Positions 10,459 through 21,184 of a stretch of DNA of 64,000 bases are shown here, in pieces (the stretch's first letter is position 1; each line of letters opens with the position of its first letter). The notes below the pieces were generated by a model that searched no databases, was not told the origin of the DNA, and saw only the letters and a program-made list of their open reading frames with translations. Source of the stretch: Canna indica. Taxonomy: Eukaryota; Streptophyta; Magnoliopsida; Zingiberales; Cannaceae. Position numbers and translations under genes: made by a program. The stretch spans positions 30,553,501 through 30,617,500 of the forward strand of contig CP136897.1 in NCBI GenBank assembly GCA_034359265.1. The letters run 5' to 3'.

Positions 10459-10826
10459 GTCACGCCCTTCTGATCGTCGGCTAATAAGGGTGAACGTTCG
10501 TGGGATAGCTCGGGGTCATTTTCTTCGTCTCTTCGTGCGCCTTTTGGCGCCACGTGAAAAGCTGAAATCGGACAATAATGCACGGAGTGACGCCCGTTTT
10601 AAACGAAAAATAATAATTGAAATGTTATTTTTCTTATTTATTTACAAATTTTAATTTTTCGGGTCGGTGGGTCCATCGAGCCGGCCGTAGAGGTTGCGGA
10701 GGGCCCCGCGCGGGCGATCGAAAGCCAAATTTTATGTCGACGACGTCGTCCGTCCTTAACGTTTGGTTAGAAAGATTGGTAAAAAAAATGATCTCGTCGT
10801 GCAATCAAATAGGTAATAAAAAAAAA

Positions 10827-10943
10827 GGTGCAACACGAGGACTTCCCAAGGGGTCACCCATCCTAGTACTATTCTCGCCCAAGCACGCTTAACTTCGGAG
10901 TTCTGATGGGATCCGGTGCGTTAGTGCTGGTATGATCGCACCC
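10827..10943 (-). rRNA. 5S rRNA: 5S rRNA gene, copy 23
   Basis: Copy 3 lineage: C95T and G72A only. Confidence 0.96.
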
Positions 10944-11310
10944 GTCATGCACTTCTGATCGTCGGCTAATAAGGGTGAGCGTCCGAGGGATAGCTCGGGG
11001 TCATTTTCTTCGTCTCTTCGCGCGCCTTTTAGCGCCACGTGAAAAGCTGAAATCGGACAATAATGCACGGAGTTACGCCCGTTTTAAACGAAAAATAATA
11101 ATTGAAATGTTATTTTTCTTATTTATTTACAAATTTTAATTTTTCGGGTCGGTTGGTCGATCGAACCGGCCGTAGAGGTTGCGGCGGGCCCCGCGCGGGC
11201 GATCGACAGCCAAATTTTATGTCGACGACGTCGTCCGTCCTTAACGTTTGGTTAGAAAGATTGGTAAAAAAATGATCTCGTTGTGCAATCAAATAGGTAG
11301 TAAAAAAAAA

Positions 11311-11427
11311 AGTGCAACACGAGGACTTCCCAGGAGGTCACCCATCCTAGTACTACTCTCGCCCAAGCACGCTTAACTTCGGAGTTCTGATGGGATACGG
11401 TGCGTTAGTGCTGGTATGATAACACCA
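11311..11427 (-). rRNA. 5S rRNA: 5S rRNA gene, copy 24
   Basis: Copy 4 lineage: C117T, C93T, G31T, G7T, C6T, plus G1T at the start nucleotide. Confidence 0.92.
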
Positions 11428-11794
11428 GTCATGCACCTCTGATCGTCGGCTAATAAGGGTGAGCATCCGAGGGCAGCTCGGGGTCATTTTCTTCGTCTCT
11501 TTGCGCGCCTTTCAGCGCCACGTGAAAAGCTGAAATCTGACAATAATGCACGGAGTTACGCCCGTTTTAAACGAAAAATAATAATTGAAATGTTATTTTT
11601 CTTATTTATTTACAAATTTTAATTTTTCGGGTCGGTTGGTCGATCGAACCGGCCGTAGAGTTTGCGGCGGGCCCCGCGCGAGCGATCGACAGCCAAATTT
11701 TATGGCGACGATGTCGTCCGTCCTTATCGTTTGGTTAGAAAGATTGGTAAAAAAAATGATCTCGTCGTTCAATCAAATAGGTAGTAAAAAAATA

Positions 11795-11911
11795 GGTGCA
11801 ACACGAGGACTTCCCAGGGGGTCACCCATCCGAGTACTACTCTCGCCCAACCATGCTTAACTTCGTAGTTCTGATGGGATCCGGTGCGTTAGTGCTGGTA
11901 TGATCGCACCC
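11795..11911 (-). rRNA. 5S rRNA: 5S rRNA gene, copy 25
   Basis: Diverged: A80C, C61G, G58A, C46A. Two changes fall in box A. The terminator is interrupted (+ strand AAAAAAATAGG). First unit of the diverged 12-18.5 kb region. Confidence 0.93.
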
Positions 11912-12279
11912 GTCATGCTCTTCTGATCGTCGGCTAATAAGGGTGAGCGTCCGAGGGAGAGTTCGGGGGTCATTTTCTTTGTCTCTTCGCGCGCCTTTCA
12001 GCGCCACGTGAAAAGCTGAAATCAGACAATAATGCACGGAGTTACGCCCGTTTTAAACGAAAAATAATAATTGAATTGTTATTTTTCTTATTTATTTACA
12101 AATTTTAATTTTTCGTGTCGGTTGGTCGATCGAGCTGGCCGTAGAGGTTGCGGCGGGCCCCGCGCGGGCGATCGACAGCCAAGATTTATGGCGACGACGT
12201 CGTCTGTCCTTAACGTTTGGTTAGAAAGATTGGTAAAAAAAATGATCTCGTCGTGCAATGAAATAGGAAGTAAAAAAAA

Positions 12280-12396
12280 GGTGCAACACGAGGACTTCCC
12301 AAGGGGTCACCCATCCTAGTACTACTCTCGCCCAAGCACGCTTAACTTAGGAGTTCTAATGGGATCCGGTGCATTAGTGCTAGTATGATCGCACCG
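12280..12396 (-). rRNA. 5S rRNA: 5S rRNA gene, copy 26
   Basis: C95T, G48T, C39T, C24T, C15T and G1C; the start nucleotide is changed. Shares the G1C and ATATGCCC upstream context with truncated copy 29. Confidence 0.92.
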
Positions 12397-12765
12397 AATA
12401 TGCCCTTCTGATCATCGGCTAATAAGGGTGAGCGTCCGAGGGAGATTCGGGGGTCATTTTCTTCGTCTATTTTGGGCGCCTTTCAGCGCCACGTGAAAAG
12501 CTGAAATCGGACAATAATGCACGGAGTTACGCTCGTTTTAAATGAAAAATAATAATTGAAATGTTATTTTTCTTATTTATTTACAAATTATAATTTTTCG
12601 GGTTGGTTGGTCGATCGAGCCGGCCGTAGAGGTTGCGGCGAGCCCCGCGTGGGCGATCGACAGCCAAATTTTATGTCGACGACGTCGTCCGTCCTTAACG
12701 TTTGGTTAGAAAGATTGGTAAAAAAAATGATCTCGTCGTGCAATCAAATAGGTAGTAAAAAAAAA

Positions 12766-12882
12766 GGTGCAACACGAGGACTTCCCAAGGGGTCACCCAT
12801 CCTAGTACTACTCTCGCCTAAGCACGCTTATCTTCGGAGTTCTGATGGGATCCGGTGCGTTAGTGCTAGTATGATCGCACCC
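12766..12882 (-). rRNA. 5S rRNA: 5S rRNA gene, copy 27
   Basis: C95T, G64A, T52A, C15T; two changes in box A. Confidence 0.94.
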
Positions 12883-13250
12883 GTCATGCACTTCTGATCG
12901 TCGGCTAATAAGGGTGAGCGTCCAAGGAACAACTCGGGGTCATTTTCTTCGTCTCTTCGCGCGCATTTCAGCGCCACGTGAAAAGCTGAAATCGGACAAT
13001 AATGCACGGAGTTACGCCCGTTTTAAACGAAAAATAATAATTGAAATGTTATTTTTCTTATTTATTTACAAATTTTAATTTTTCGAGTTCGTTGGTCGAT
13101 CGAGCCGGCCGTAGAGGTTGCGGCAGGCCCCGCGCGGGCGATCGACAGCCAAATTTTATGGCGACGACGTCGTCCGTCCTTAACGTTTGTTTAGAAAGAT
13201 TGGTAAAAAAAATGATCTCGTCGTGCAATCAAATAGGTAGTAAAAAAAAA

Positions 13251-13367
13251 GGTGCAACACGAGGACTTCCCAAGGGGTCACCCATCCTAGTACCACTCTC
13301 GCGCAAGCACGCTGAACTTCGAAGTTCTGATGGGATCCGGTGCGTTAGTGCTAGTATGATCGCACCC
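13251..13367 (-). rRNA. 5S rRNA: 5S rRNA gene, copy 28 (class II)
   Basis: First class II copy in the window. It also has A54C, C46T and C15T. Class II changes the start of the intermediate element (TTGCGCGAGAGTGG instead of TTGGGCGAGAGTAG). Confidence 0.94.
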
Positions 13368-13736
13368 GTCATGCACTTCTAATCGTCGGCTAATAAGGGT
13401 GAGCGTCCGAGGGAGAGTTCGGGGGTCATTTTCTTCGTCTCTTTGCGCTCCTTTTAGCGCCACGTAAAAAGCTAAAATCGGACAATAATGCACGGAGTTA
13501 CGGCCGTTTTAAACAAAAAATAATAATTGAAATGTTATTTTTCTTATTTATTTACAAATTTTAATTTTTCGGGTCGGTTGGTCGATCGAGCCGGCCGTAG
13601 AGTTTTCGGCGGGCCCCGCACGGACGATCGAAAGCCAAATTTTATGTCGACGACGTCATCCGTCCTTAACGTTTGGTTAGAAAGATTGGTAAAAAAAATG
13701 ATCTCGTCGTGCAATCAAATAGGAAGTAAAAAAAAA

Positions 13737-13830
13737 GGGGTCACCCATCCTAGTACTACTCTCGCCCAAGCACGCTTAACTTCGGAGTTCTAATGGGATC
13801 CGGTGCATTAGTGCTAGTATGATCGCACCG
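13737..13830 (-). pseudogene. 5S rRNA: 5S rRNA pseudogene, copy 29, 3' truncated
   Basis: The last 23 nt of the RNA (about positions 95-117) are missing. The T-run joins directly to CCCC of the box C region, so helix I cannot form. Box A remains; the 3' edge of box C is lost. Other changes are C39T, C24T, C15T and G1C. The next gene upstream on the + strand has copy 26 markers, so this is probably a deletion derivative of that lineage. Confidence 0.93.
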
Positions 13831-14199
13831 AATATGCCCTTCTGATCATCGGCTAATAAGGGTGAGCGTCCGAGGGAGAGTTCGGGGGTCATTTTCTTCG
13901 TCTCTTTGGGCGCCTTTCAGCGCCACGTGAAAAGCTGAAATCGGACAATAATGCACGGAGTTACGCCCGTTTTAAACGAAAAATAATAATTGAAATGTTA
14001 TTTTTCTTATTTATTTACAAATTATAATTTTTCGGGTCGGTTGGTCGATCGAGCCGGCCGTAGAGGTTGCGGCGAGCCCCGCGTGGGCGATCGACAGCCA
14101 AATTTTATGTTGACGACGTCGTCCGTCCTTAACGTTTGGTTAGAAAGATTGGTAAAAAAAATGATCTCGTCGTGCAATCAAATAGGTAGTAAAAAAAAA

Positions 14200-14316
14200 G
14201 GTGCAACACGAGGACTTCCCAAGGGGTCACCCATCCTAGTACTACTCTCGCCCAAGCACGCATATCTTCGGAGTTCTGATGGGATCCGGTGCGTTAGTGC
14301 TAGTATGATAGCACCC
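14200..14316 (-). rRNA. 5S rRNA: 5S rRNA gene, copy 30
   Basis: C95T, A55T, T52A, C15T, G7T. Related to copy 27, 1434 bp upstream in window coordinates. Confidence 0.93.
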
Positions 14317-14681
14317 GTCATGCACTTCTGATCGTCGGCAAATAAGGGTGAGCGTCCGAGGAACAACTCGGGGTCATTTTCTTCGTCTCTTCGCGCGCGT
14401 TTCAGCGCCACGTGAAAAGCTGAAATCGGACAATAATGCACGGGTGCGCCCGTTTTAAACGAAAAATAATAATTGAAATGTTATTTTTCTTATTTATTTA
14501 CAAATTTTAATTTTTCGGGTCGATTGGTCGATCGAGCCGGCCGTAGAGGTTGCGGCGGGCCCCGCGCGGGCGATCGACAGCCAAGATTTATGGCGACGAC
14601 GTCGTCCGTCCTTAACGTTTGGTTAGAAAGATTGGTAAAAAAAATTATCTCGTCATGCAATCAAATATGTAGTAAAAAAAA

Positions 14682-14798
14682 GGTACAACGTGAGGACTTC
14701 CTAGGGGGTCACCCATCCTAGTACAACTCTCGCCCAAGCACGCTTAACTTCGGAGTTTTGATGGGATCCGGTGCGTTAGTGCTGGTATGATCACACCC
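14682..14798 (-). rRNA. 5S rRNA: 5S rRNA gene, copy 31
   Basis: Strongly diverged: C114T, T109C, G108A, G97A, A74T, G41A, C6T. Mismatches at both ends weaken helix I. Confidence 0.9.
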
Positions 14799-15168
14799 GA
14801 TATGCACTTCTGATCGTCGGCTAATAAGGGTGAGCGTCCGAGGGAGAGTTCGGGGGTCATTTTCTTCGTCTCTTTGCGCGCCTTTCAGCGCCAAGTGAAA
14901 AGCTGAAATCGGACAATAATGCACGGAGTTACGCCCGTTTTAAACGAAAAATAATAATTAAAACGTTATTTTTCTTATTTATTTACAAATTTTAATTTTT
15001 CGAGTTGGTTGGTCGATCGAGCCGGCCGTAGAGGTTGCGGCGGGCCCCGCGCGGGCGATCGACAGCCAAATTTTATGGCGACGACATCGTCCGTCCTTAA
15101 CGTTTGTTTAGAAAGATTGGTAAAAAAAATGATCTCGTCGTGCAATCAAATAGGTAGTAAAAATAAAA

Positions 15169-15285
15169 GGTGCAACACGAGGACTTCCCAAGGGGTCACC
15201 CATCCTAGTACCACTCTCGCGCAAGCGCGCTGAACCTCGAAGTTCTGATGGGATCCGGTGCGAGAGTGCTAGTATGATCGCACCC
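15169..15285 (-). rRNA. 5S rRNA: 5S rRNA gene, copy 32 (class II)
   Basis: Class II with T59C, A54C, A49G, C46T, A23T, A22C, C15T; three changes in or beside box A. The terminator is split by a T on the + strand (AAAAATAAAA). Confidence 0.9.
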
Positions 15286-15654
15286 GTCATGCACTTCTGA
15301 TCGTCGGCTAATAAGGGTGAGCGTCCGAGGGACAACTCGGGGTCATTTTCTTCATCTCTTCGCGCGCGTTTCAGCGCCACGTGAAAAGCTGAAATCGGAC
15401 AATAATGCACGGAGTTACGCCCGTTTTAAACGAAAAATAATAATTGAAATGTTATTTTTCTTATTTATTTACAAATTTTAATTTTTTGGGTCAGTTCGTC
15501 GATCGAGCCGGCCGTAGAGGTTGCGGCGGGCCCCACGCGGGCGATCGACAGCCAAGATTTATGGCGACGACGTCGTCCGTCCTTAACGTTTGGTTAGAAA
15601 GATTGGTAAAAAAAATGATCTCGTCGTGCAATCAAATAGGTAGTAAAAATAAAA

Positions 15655-15771
15655 GGTGCAACACGAGGACTTCCCAAGGGTTCACCCATCCAAGTACCAC
15701 TCTCGCGCAAGCACGCTTAACTTCGGAGTTCTGATTGGATCTAGAGCGTTAGTGCTGGTATGATCACAACC
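15655..15771 (-). rRNA. 5S rRNA: 5S rRNA gene, copy 33 (class II, diverged)
   Basis: Class II with C91A, A80T, C36A, G30A, C29T, A27T, C6T, G3T. It has split-terminator AAAAATAAAA like copy 32. Probably non-functional as rRNA. Confidence 0.88.
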
Positions 15772-16139
15772 GATACACACTTCTGATCGTCGGCTAATAA
15801 GGGTGAGCGTCCGAGGGAGAGTTCGGGGGTCATTTTCTTCGTCTCTTTGCGCGCCTTTCAGCGCCACGTGAAAAGCTGAAATCGGACAATAATGCACGGA
15901 GTTACGCCCGTTTTAAACGAAAAATAATAATTGAAATGTTATTTTTCTTATTTATTTACAAATTTTAATTTTTCGGGTCGGTTGGTCGATCAAGCCGGCC
16001 GTAGAGGTTGCGGTGGGCCCCGCGGGGGCGATCGACAGCCAAGATTTATGGCGACGACGTCGTCCATTCTTAACGTTTGGTTAGAAAGATTTGTAAAAAA
16101 AATGATCTTGTCGTGCAATCAAATAGGTAGTAAAAAAAA

Positions 16140-16256
16140 GGTACAACGCGAGGATTTCCCAGGGCGTCACCCATCCTAGTACTACTCTCGGCCAAGCACG
16201 CTTAACTTCGGAGTTCTGATGGGATCTAGAGCGTTAGTGCTGGTATGATCACACCC
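16140..16256 (-). rRNA. 5S rRNA: 5S rRNA gene, copy 34 (diverged)
   Basis: C114T, T109C, G102A, C92G, G66C, G30A, C29T, A27T, C6T. Its loop changes near RNA 27-30 match copy 33. Confidence 0.89.
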
Positions 16257-16624
16257 GATACGCACTTCTGATCGTCGGCTAATAAGGGTGAGCGTCCGAC
16301 GAACAACTCGGGGTCATTTTCTTCGTCTCTTCGCGCGCGTTTCAGCGCCACGTGAAAAGCTGAAATCGGATAATAATGCACGGAGTTACGCCGGTTTTAA
16401 ACGAAAAATAATAATTGAAATGTTATTTTTCTTATTTATTTACAAATTTTAATTTTTCGGGTGGGTTGGACGATCGAGCTGGCCGTAGAGGTTGCGACGG
16501 GCCCCGCGCGGGCGATCGATAGCCAAATTTTATGGCGACGTCGTTGTCCGTTCTTAACGTTTGGTTAGAAAGATTGGTAAAAAAAATTATCTCGTCGTGC
16601 AATCAAATAGGTAGTAAAAAAAAA

Positions 16625-16741
16625 GGTGCAACACGAGGACTTCCTAGGGGGTCACCCATCCTAGTACTACTCTCGCCCAAGCACGCTTAATTTCGGAGTT
16701 CTGATGGAATCCGGTGCGTTAGTGCTGGTATGATCGCACCC
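16625..16741 (-). rRNA. 5S rRNA: 5S rRNA gene, copy 35
   Basis: G97A, G51A, C34T; relatively well preserved among the diverged units around it. Confidence 0.95.
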
Positions 16742-17108
16742 ATCATGCATTTCTGATCGTCGGCTAATAAGGGTGAGCGTCCGAGGGACAGCTCGGGGTC
16801 ATTTTCTTCGTCTCTTTGCGCGCCTTTCAGCGCCACGTGAAAAGCTAAAATCGGACAATGATGCACGGAGTTACGCCCGTTTTAAACGAAAAATAATAAT
16901 TGAAATGTTATTTTTCTTATTTATTTACAAATTTTAATTTTTCGGGTTTGTTGGTCGATCTAGCCGGCCGTAGTGGTTGCGGCGGGCCCCGTGCGGGCGA
17001 TCGACAGCCAAGATTTATGGCGACGACGTCGTCCGTCGTTAACGTTTGGTTAGAAAGATTGGTAAAAAAATGATCTCGTCGTGCAATCAAATAGGTAGAA
17101 AAAAAAAA

Positions 17109-17225
17109 GGTGCAACACGAGGACTTCCCAAGGGGTCACCCATCCTAGTACCACTCTCGCGGAAGCACGCTTCACTTCGGAGTTCTGATGCGATCTGGTG
17201 CGTTAGTGCTAGTATGATCGCACCC
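17109..17225 (-). rRNA. 5S rRNA: 5S rRNA gene, copy 36 (class II)
   Basis: Class II with G64C, T53G, C35G, G30A, C15T. The box A to intermediate element junction reads CTTCCGCGAG. Confidence 0.92.
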
Positions 17226-17594
17226 GTCATGCACTTCTAATCGTCGGCTAATAATGGTGAGCGTCCGAGGGAGAGTTCGGGGGTCATTTTCTTCGTCTCT
17301 TTGCGCGCCTTTCAGCGCCACGTGAAAAGCTGAAATCGGACAATAATGCACGGAGTTACGCCCGTTTTAAACGAAAAATAATAATTGAAATGTTATTTTC
17401 CTTATTTATTTACAAATTTTAATTTTTCGGGTCGGTTGCTCGATCGAGCCTTCCGTAGAGGTTGCGGCGGGCCCCGCGTGGGCGATCGACAGCCAAGATT
17501 TATAGCGACGACGTCGTCCGTCCTTAACGTTTGGTTAGAAAGATTGGTAAAAAAAATGATCTCGTCGTGCAATCAAATAGGTAGTAAAAAAAAA

Positions 17595-17711
17595 GGTGCA
17601 ACACGAGGACTTCCCAAGGGGTCACCCATCCTAGTACCACTCTCGCGCAAGCACGCTTCACTTCGGAGTTCTGATGGGATCCGGTGCGTTAGTGCTAGTA
17701 TGATCACACCC
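17595..17711 (-). rRNA. 5S rRNA: 5S rRNA gene, copy 37 (class II)
   Basis: Class II with T53G, C15T and C6T. T53G in box A is shared with the class II copies at 19151-24581 and 41274. Confidence 0.94.
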
Positions 17712-18096
17712 GTCATGCACTTCTGATCGTCGGCTAATATGGGTGAGCGTCCGAGGGACAACTCGGGGTCATTTTCTTCCTCTCTTCGCGCGCCTTTCAG
17801 CGCCACGTGAAAAGCTGAAATCGAACAATAATGCACGGAGTTACGCCCGTTTTAAACGAAAAATAATAATTGAAATGTTATTTTTCTTATTTATTTACAA
17901 ATTTTAATTTTTCCGGTCGGTTGGTCGATCGACCCGGCTGTAGAGGTTGCGGCGAGCGATCGACAGCCAAATTTTATGGCGACGACGTCGTCCGTCCTTA
18001 ACGTTTGGTTAGAAAGATTGGTAAAAAAAATGATCTCGTCATGCAATCAAATAGGTTAAAAAAAAAGGTGCAACACGAGGACTTCCGAGGGGGTCA

Positions 18097-18104
18097 CCCA
18101 TCCT
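18097..18104. repeat. Target site duplication, left (CCCATCCT)
   Basis: Left copy of the 8-bp duplication made on insertion of the MITE. The uninterrupted paralogue has one CCCATCCT at this point. Confidence 0.93.
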
Positions 18105-18211
18105 TAGGGGTGAGCATCGGTTAATTCGGTTAATTCGGTTCGGTTAAATCGGTTTCGGTTCGGTCGGTTTTGGTTCGGTTTCGGTGAATCGGTAAAGTTT
18201 GCTCACCCCTA
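18105..18211. mobile_element. hAT-like MITE, 107 bp, inserted in a 5S gene
   Basis: It has 12-bp perfect terminal inverted repeats (TAGGGGTGAGCA ... TGCTCACCCCTA) and is flanked by an 8-bp direct repeat. An 8-bp duplication and ends of the form TAGGGGTG are typical of hAT-superfamily non-autonomous elements in plants. The interior is made of degenerate GGTTCGGTT / AATTCGGTT repeats and is unlike the spacer. It is too short to code for a transposase, so it needed one from elsewhere. No second copy was seen in the window. Confidence 0.9.
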
Positions 18212-18219
18212 CCCATCCT
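18212..18219. repeat. Target site duplication, right (CCCATCCT)
   Basis: Right copy of the 8-bp duplication; the 5S sequence resumes here with AATACTACTC. Confidence 0.93.
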
Positions 18220-18666
18220 AATACTACTCTCGCCCAAGCACACTTAACTTCGGAGTTCTGATCGGATCCGGTGCGTTAGTGCTGGTATGATCGCACCCAT
18301 CATGCACTTCTGATCGTCGGCTAATAAGGGTGAGCGTCCGAGGAACAGCTCGGGGTCATTTTCTTCGTCTCTTCGCGCGCCTTTCAGCGCCACGTGAAAA
18401 GCTGAAATCGGATAATAATGCACGGAGTTACGCCCGTTTTAAACGAAAAATAATAATTGAAATGTTATTTTCCTTATTTATTTACAAATGTTAATTTTTC
18501 GGGTCGGTTGGTCGATCGAGCCTGCCGTAGAGGTTGCGGCGGGACCCGCGCGGGCGATCGACAGCCAAATTTTATGGCGACTACGTCGTCCGTCCTTAAC
18601 GTTTGGTTAGAAAAATTGGCAAAAAAAATAATCTCGTCGTGCAATCAAATAGGTTGTAAAAAGACA

Positions 18667-18783
18667 AGTGCAACACGAGGACTTCCCAGGGGGTCACCCA
18701 TCCTAGTACTACTCTCGCACAAGCACAGTTAACTTCAAAGTTCTGATGGGATCCGGTGCGTTAGTGTTGATATGATCGCACCC
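18667..18783 (-). rRNA. 5S rRNA: 5S rRNA gene, copy 39
   Basis: C117T, G65T, C57T, G56C, C47T, C46T, G17A, C14T. The T-run is displaced and shortened (TTGTC then TTTTT). Sister of copy 48. Confidence 0.91.
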
Positions 18784-19150
18784 GTCATGCACTTCTGATC
18801 GTCCGCTAATAAGGGTGAGCGTCCGAGGGACAGCTCGGGGTCATTTTCTTCGTCTCTTCGCGCGCCTTTCAGCGCCACGTGAAAAGCTAAAATCGGACAA
18901 TAATGCACGGAGTTACGGCTGTTTTAAACGAAAAATAATAATTGAAATGTTATTTTTCTTATTTATTTACAAATTTTAATTTTTTGGGTCGGTTGGTCGA
19001 TGGAGCCGGCCGTAGAGTTTGCGGCGAGCCCCGCGCGGGCGATCGACAGCCAAATTTTATGGCGACGACGTCGTCCGTCTTTAACGTTTGGTTAGAAAGA
19101 TTGGTAAAAAAATGATCTCGTTGTGCAATCAAATAGGTAGTAAAAAAAAA

Positions 19151-19267
19151 AGTGCAACACGAGGACTTCCCAAGGGGTCACCCATCCTAGTACCACTCTC
19201 GCGCAAGCACGCTTCACTTCGGAGTTCTGATGGGATCCGGTGCGTTAGTACTAGTATGATCACACCC
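19151..19267 (-). rRNA. 5S rRNA: 5S rRNA gene, copy 40 (class II, mosaic)
   Basis: Class II body with C117T, T53G, C18T, C15T, C6T. Its upstream region (GTTATGCAC, AGAGTTCGGGGG, GTGAACAGCTG) belongs to the lineage of copies 45 and 49, which have class I bodies. The switch lies near the 5' end of the gene. Confidence 0.93.
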
Positions 19268-19635
19268 GTTATGCACTTCTGATCGTCGGCTAATAAGGGT
19301 GAGCGTCCGAGGGAGAGTTCGGGGGTCATTTTCTTCATCTCTTCGCGCGCCTTTCAGCGCCACGTGAACAGCTGAAATCGGACAATAATGCACGGAGTTA
19401 CGCCTGTTTTAAACGAAAAATAATAATTGAAATGTTATTTTTCTTATTTATTTACAAATTTTAATTTTTCGGGTCGGTTGGTCGATGGAGCCGGCCGTAG
19501 TGTTTGCGGCGGGCCCCGCGCGGGCGATCGACAGCCAAATTTTATATTGACGACGTCGTCCGTCTTTAACGTTTGGTTAGAAAGATTGGTAAAAAAAACG
19601 ATCTCGTCGTGCAATCAAATAGGTAGTAAAAAAAA

Positions 19636-19752
19636 GGTGCAACGCGAGGACTTCCCAGGGGGTTACCCATCCTAGTACTACTCTCGCACAAGCACGCTTA
19701 ACTTCGAAGTTCTGATGGGATCCGGTGCGTTAGTGCTCATATGATCGCACCC
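19636..19752 (-). rRNA. 5S rRNA: 5S rRNA gene, copy 41
   Basis: T109C, G89A, G65T, C46T, C15G, C14T. G89A is in box C. Sister of copies 50 and 85. Confidence 0.92.
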
Positions 19753-20120
19753 GTCATGCACTTCTGATCGTCGGCTAATAAAGGTGAGCGTCCGTGGGAG
19801 AGTTCGGGGGTCATTTTCTTCATCTCTTCGCGCGCCTTTCAGCGCCACGTCAAAAGCTGAAATCGGACAATAATGCACGAAGTTACGCATGTTTTAAACG
19901 AAAAATAATAATTGCAATGTTATTTTTCTTATTTATTTACAAATTTTAATTTTTCGGGTCGGTTGCTCGATCGAGCCTGCCGTAGAGGTTGCGGCGGGCC
20001 CCGCGCGGACGATCGACAGCCAAGATTTATGGCGACGACGTCGTCCATCCTTAACGTTTGGTTAGAAAGATTGGTAAAAAAATGATCTCGTTGTGCAATC
20101 AAATAGGTAGTAAAAAAAAA

Positions 20121-20237
20121 AGTGCAACACGAGGACTTCCCAAGGGGTCACCCATCCTAGTACCACTCTCGCGCAAGCACGCTTCACTTCGGAGTTCTGA
20201 TGGGATCCGGTGCGTTAGTACTAGTATGATCGCACCC
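20121..20237 (-). rRNA. 5S rRNA: 5S rRNA gene, copy 42 (class II)
   Basis: Class II with C117T, T53G, C18T, C15T; same gene as copy 51, 4344 bp away. Confidence 0.94.
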
Positions 20238-20593
20238 GTCATGCACTTCTGATCGTTGGCTAATAAGGGTGAGCGTCCGAGGGACAACTCGGGGTCATTT
20301 TCTTCCTCTCTTCGCGCGCCTTTCAGCGCCACGTGAAAAGCTGAAATCGGACAATAATGCACGGAGTTACGTCCGTTTTAAACGAAAAATAATAATTGAA
20401 ATGTTATTTTTCTTATTTATTTACAAATTTTAATTTTTCAAGTCGGTTGGTCGATCGAGCCGGTCGTAGAGGTTGCGGAGGGCGATCGACAGCCAAATTT
20501 TATGGCGACGACGTCGTCCGTCCTTAACGTTTGGTTAGAAAGATTGGTAAAAAAAATGAGCTCGTCATGCACTCAAATAGGTTAAAAAAAAAA

Positions 20594-20710
20594 GGTGCAA
20601 CATGAGGACTTCCCAAGTGGTCACCCATCCTAGTACCACTATCGCGCAAGCACGCTTCACTTCGGAGTTCTGATGGGATCCGGTGCGTTAGTACTAGTAT
20701 GATCGCACCC
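20594..20710 (-). rRNA. 5S rRNA: 5S rRNA gene, copy 43 (class II)
   Basis: Class II with G108A, C93A, G70T, T53G, C18T, C15T; same as copy 52. Its preceding spacer lacks about 11 bp of the GC block. Confidence 0.93.
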
Positions 20711-21067
20711 GTCATGCACTTCTGATCGTCGGCTAATAAGGGTGAGCGTCCGAGGGACAACTCGGGGTCATTTTCTTCCTCTCTTCGCGCGCCTTTCAGC
20801 GCCACGTGAAAAGCTGAAATCGGACAATAATGCACGGAGTTACGTCCGTTTTAAACGAAAAATAATAATTGAAATGTTATTTTTCTTATTTATTTACAAA
20901 TTTTAATTTTTCGGGTCGGTTGGTCGATCGAGCCGGTCGTAGAGGTTGCGGCGGGCGATCGACAGCCAAAAATTTATGGCGACGACGTCGTCCGTCCTTA
21001 ACGTTTGGTTTGAAAGATTGGTAAAAAAAATGAGCTCGTCATGCACTCAAATAGGTTAAAAAAAAAA

Positions 21068-21184
21068 AGTGCAACATGAGGACTTCCCAGGAGGTCACCC
21101 ATCCTAGTACTACTCTCGCCCAAGCACGCTTAACTTCGGAGTTCTGATCGGATCCGGTGCGTTAGTGCTGGCATGATCGCACCC
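21068..21184 (-). rRNA. 5S rRNA: 5S rRNA gene, copy 44
   Basis: C117T, G108A, C93T, C36G, A13G. Sister of copy 53 and ancestor-like to the first unit of the 1421-bp trimers. Confidence 0.94.

Larger units (their letters stand above)
9860..11427. repeat. Recurrence of the A-B-C-D block
   Basis: Copies 21-24 match copies 1-4 by lineage, all at an offset of exactly 9667 bp. Confidence 0.88.
18067..18298 (-). pseudogene. 5S rRNA: 5S rRNA pseudogene, copy 38, split by a MITE
   Basis: The gene is interrupted inside box C, between about RNA 80 and 87, by a 107-bp element plus an 8-bp target duplication (117 + 107 + 8 = 232 bp). The two halves otherwise carry G97C, C78T, C57T and C36G. Copy 39818-39934 has exactly these four changes and no insertion, so it is the unoccupied form of the same lineage. 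The insertion splits box C and would disrupt helix folding. Confidence 0.95.

Noticed and set aside
11837..12037. Recurrent minus-strand open frames of about 66-87 codons (MHYCPISAF...)
   Set aside because: They cover the 5S promoter region and part of the 5S gene itself in units whose upstream region lacks stops by chance. They are by-products of the repeat.
18105..18211. Helitron, Mutator or Tc1/Mariner origin for the insertion
   Set aside because: It has inverted ends and an 8-bp duplication, unlike Helitrons (none), Mutator (about 9 bp with long ends) and Tc1/Mariner (TA). The 9-base reading ACCCATCCT shares its first A with the element end, so 8 bp plus TAGGGGTG ends fits hAT best.
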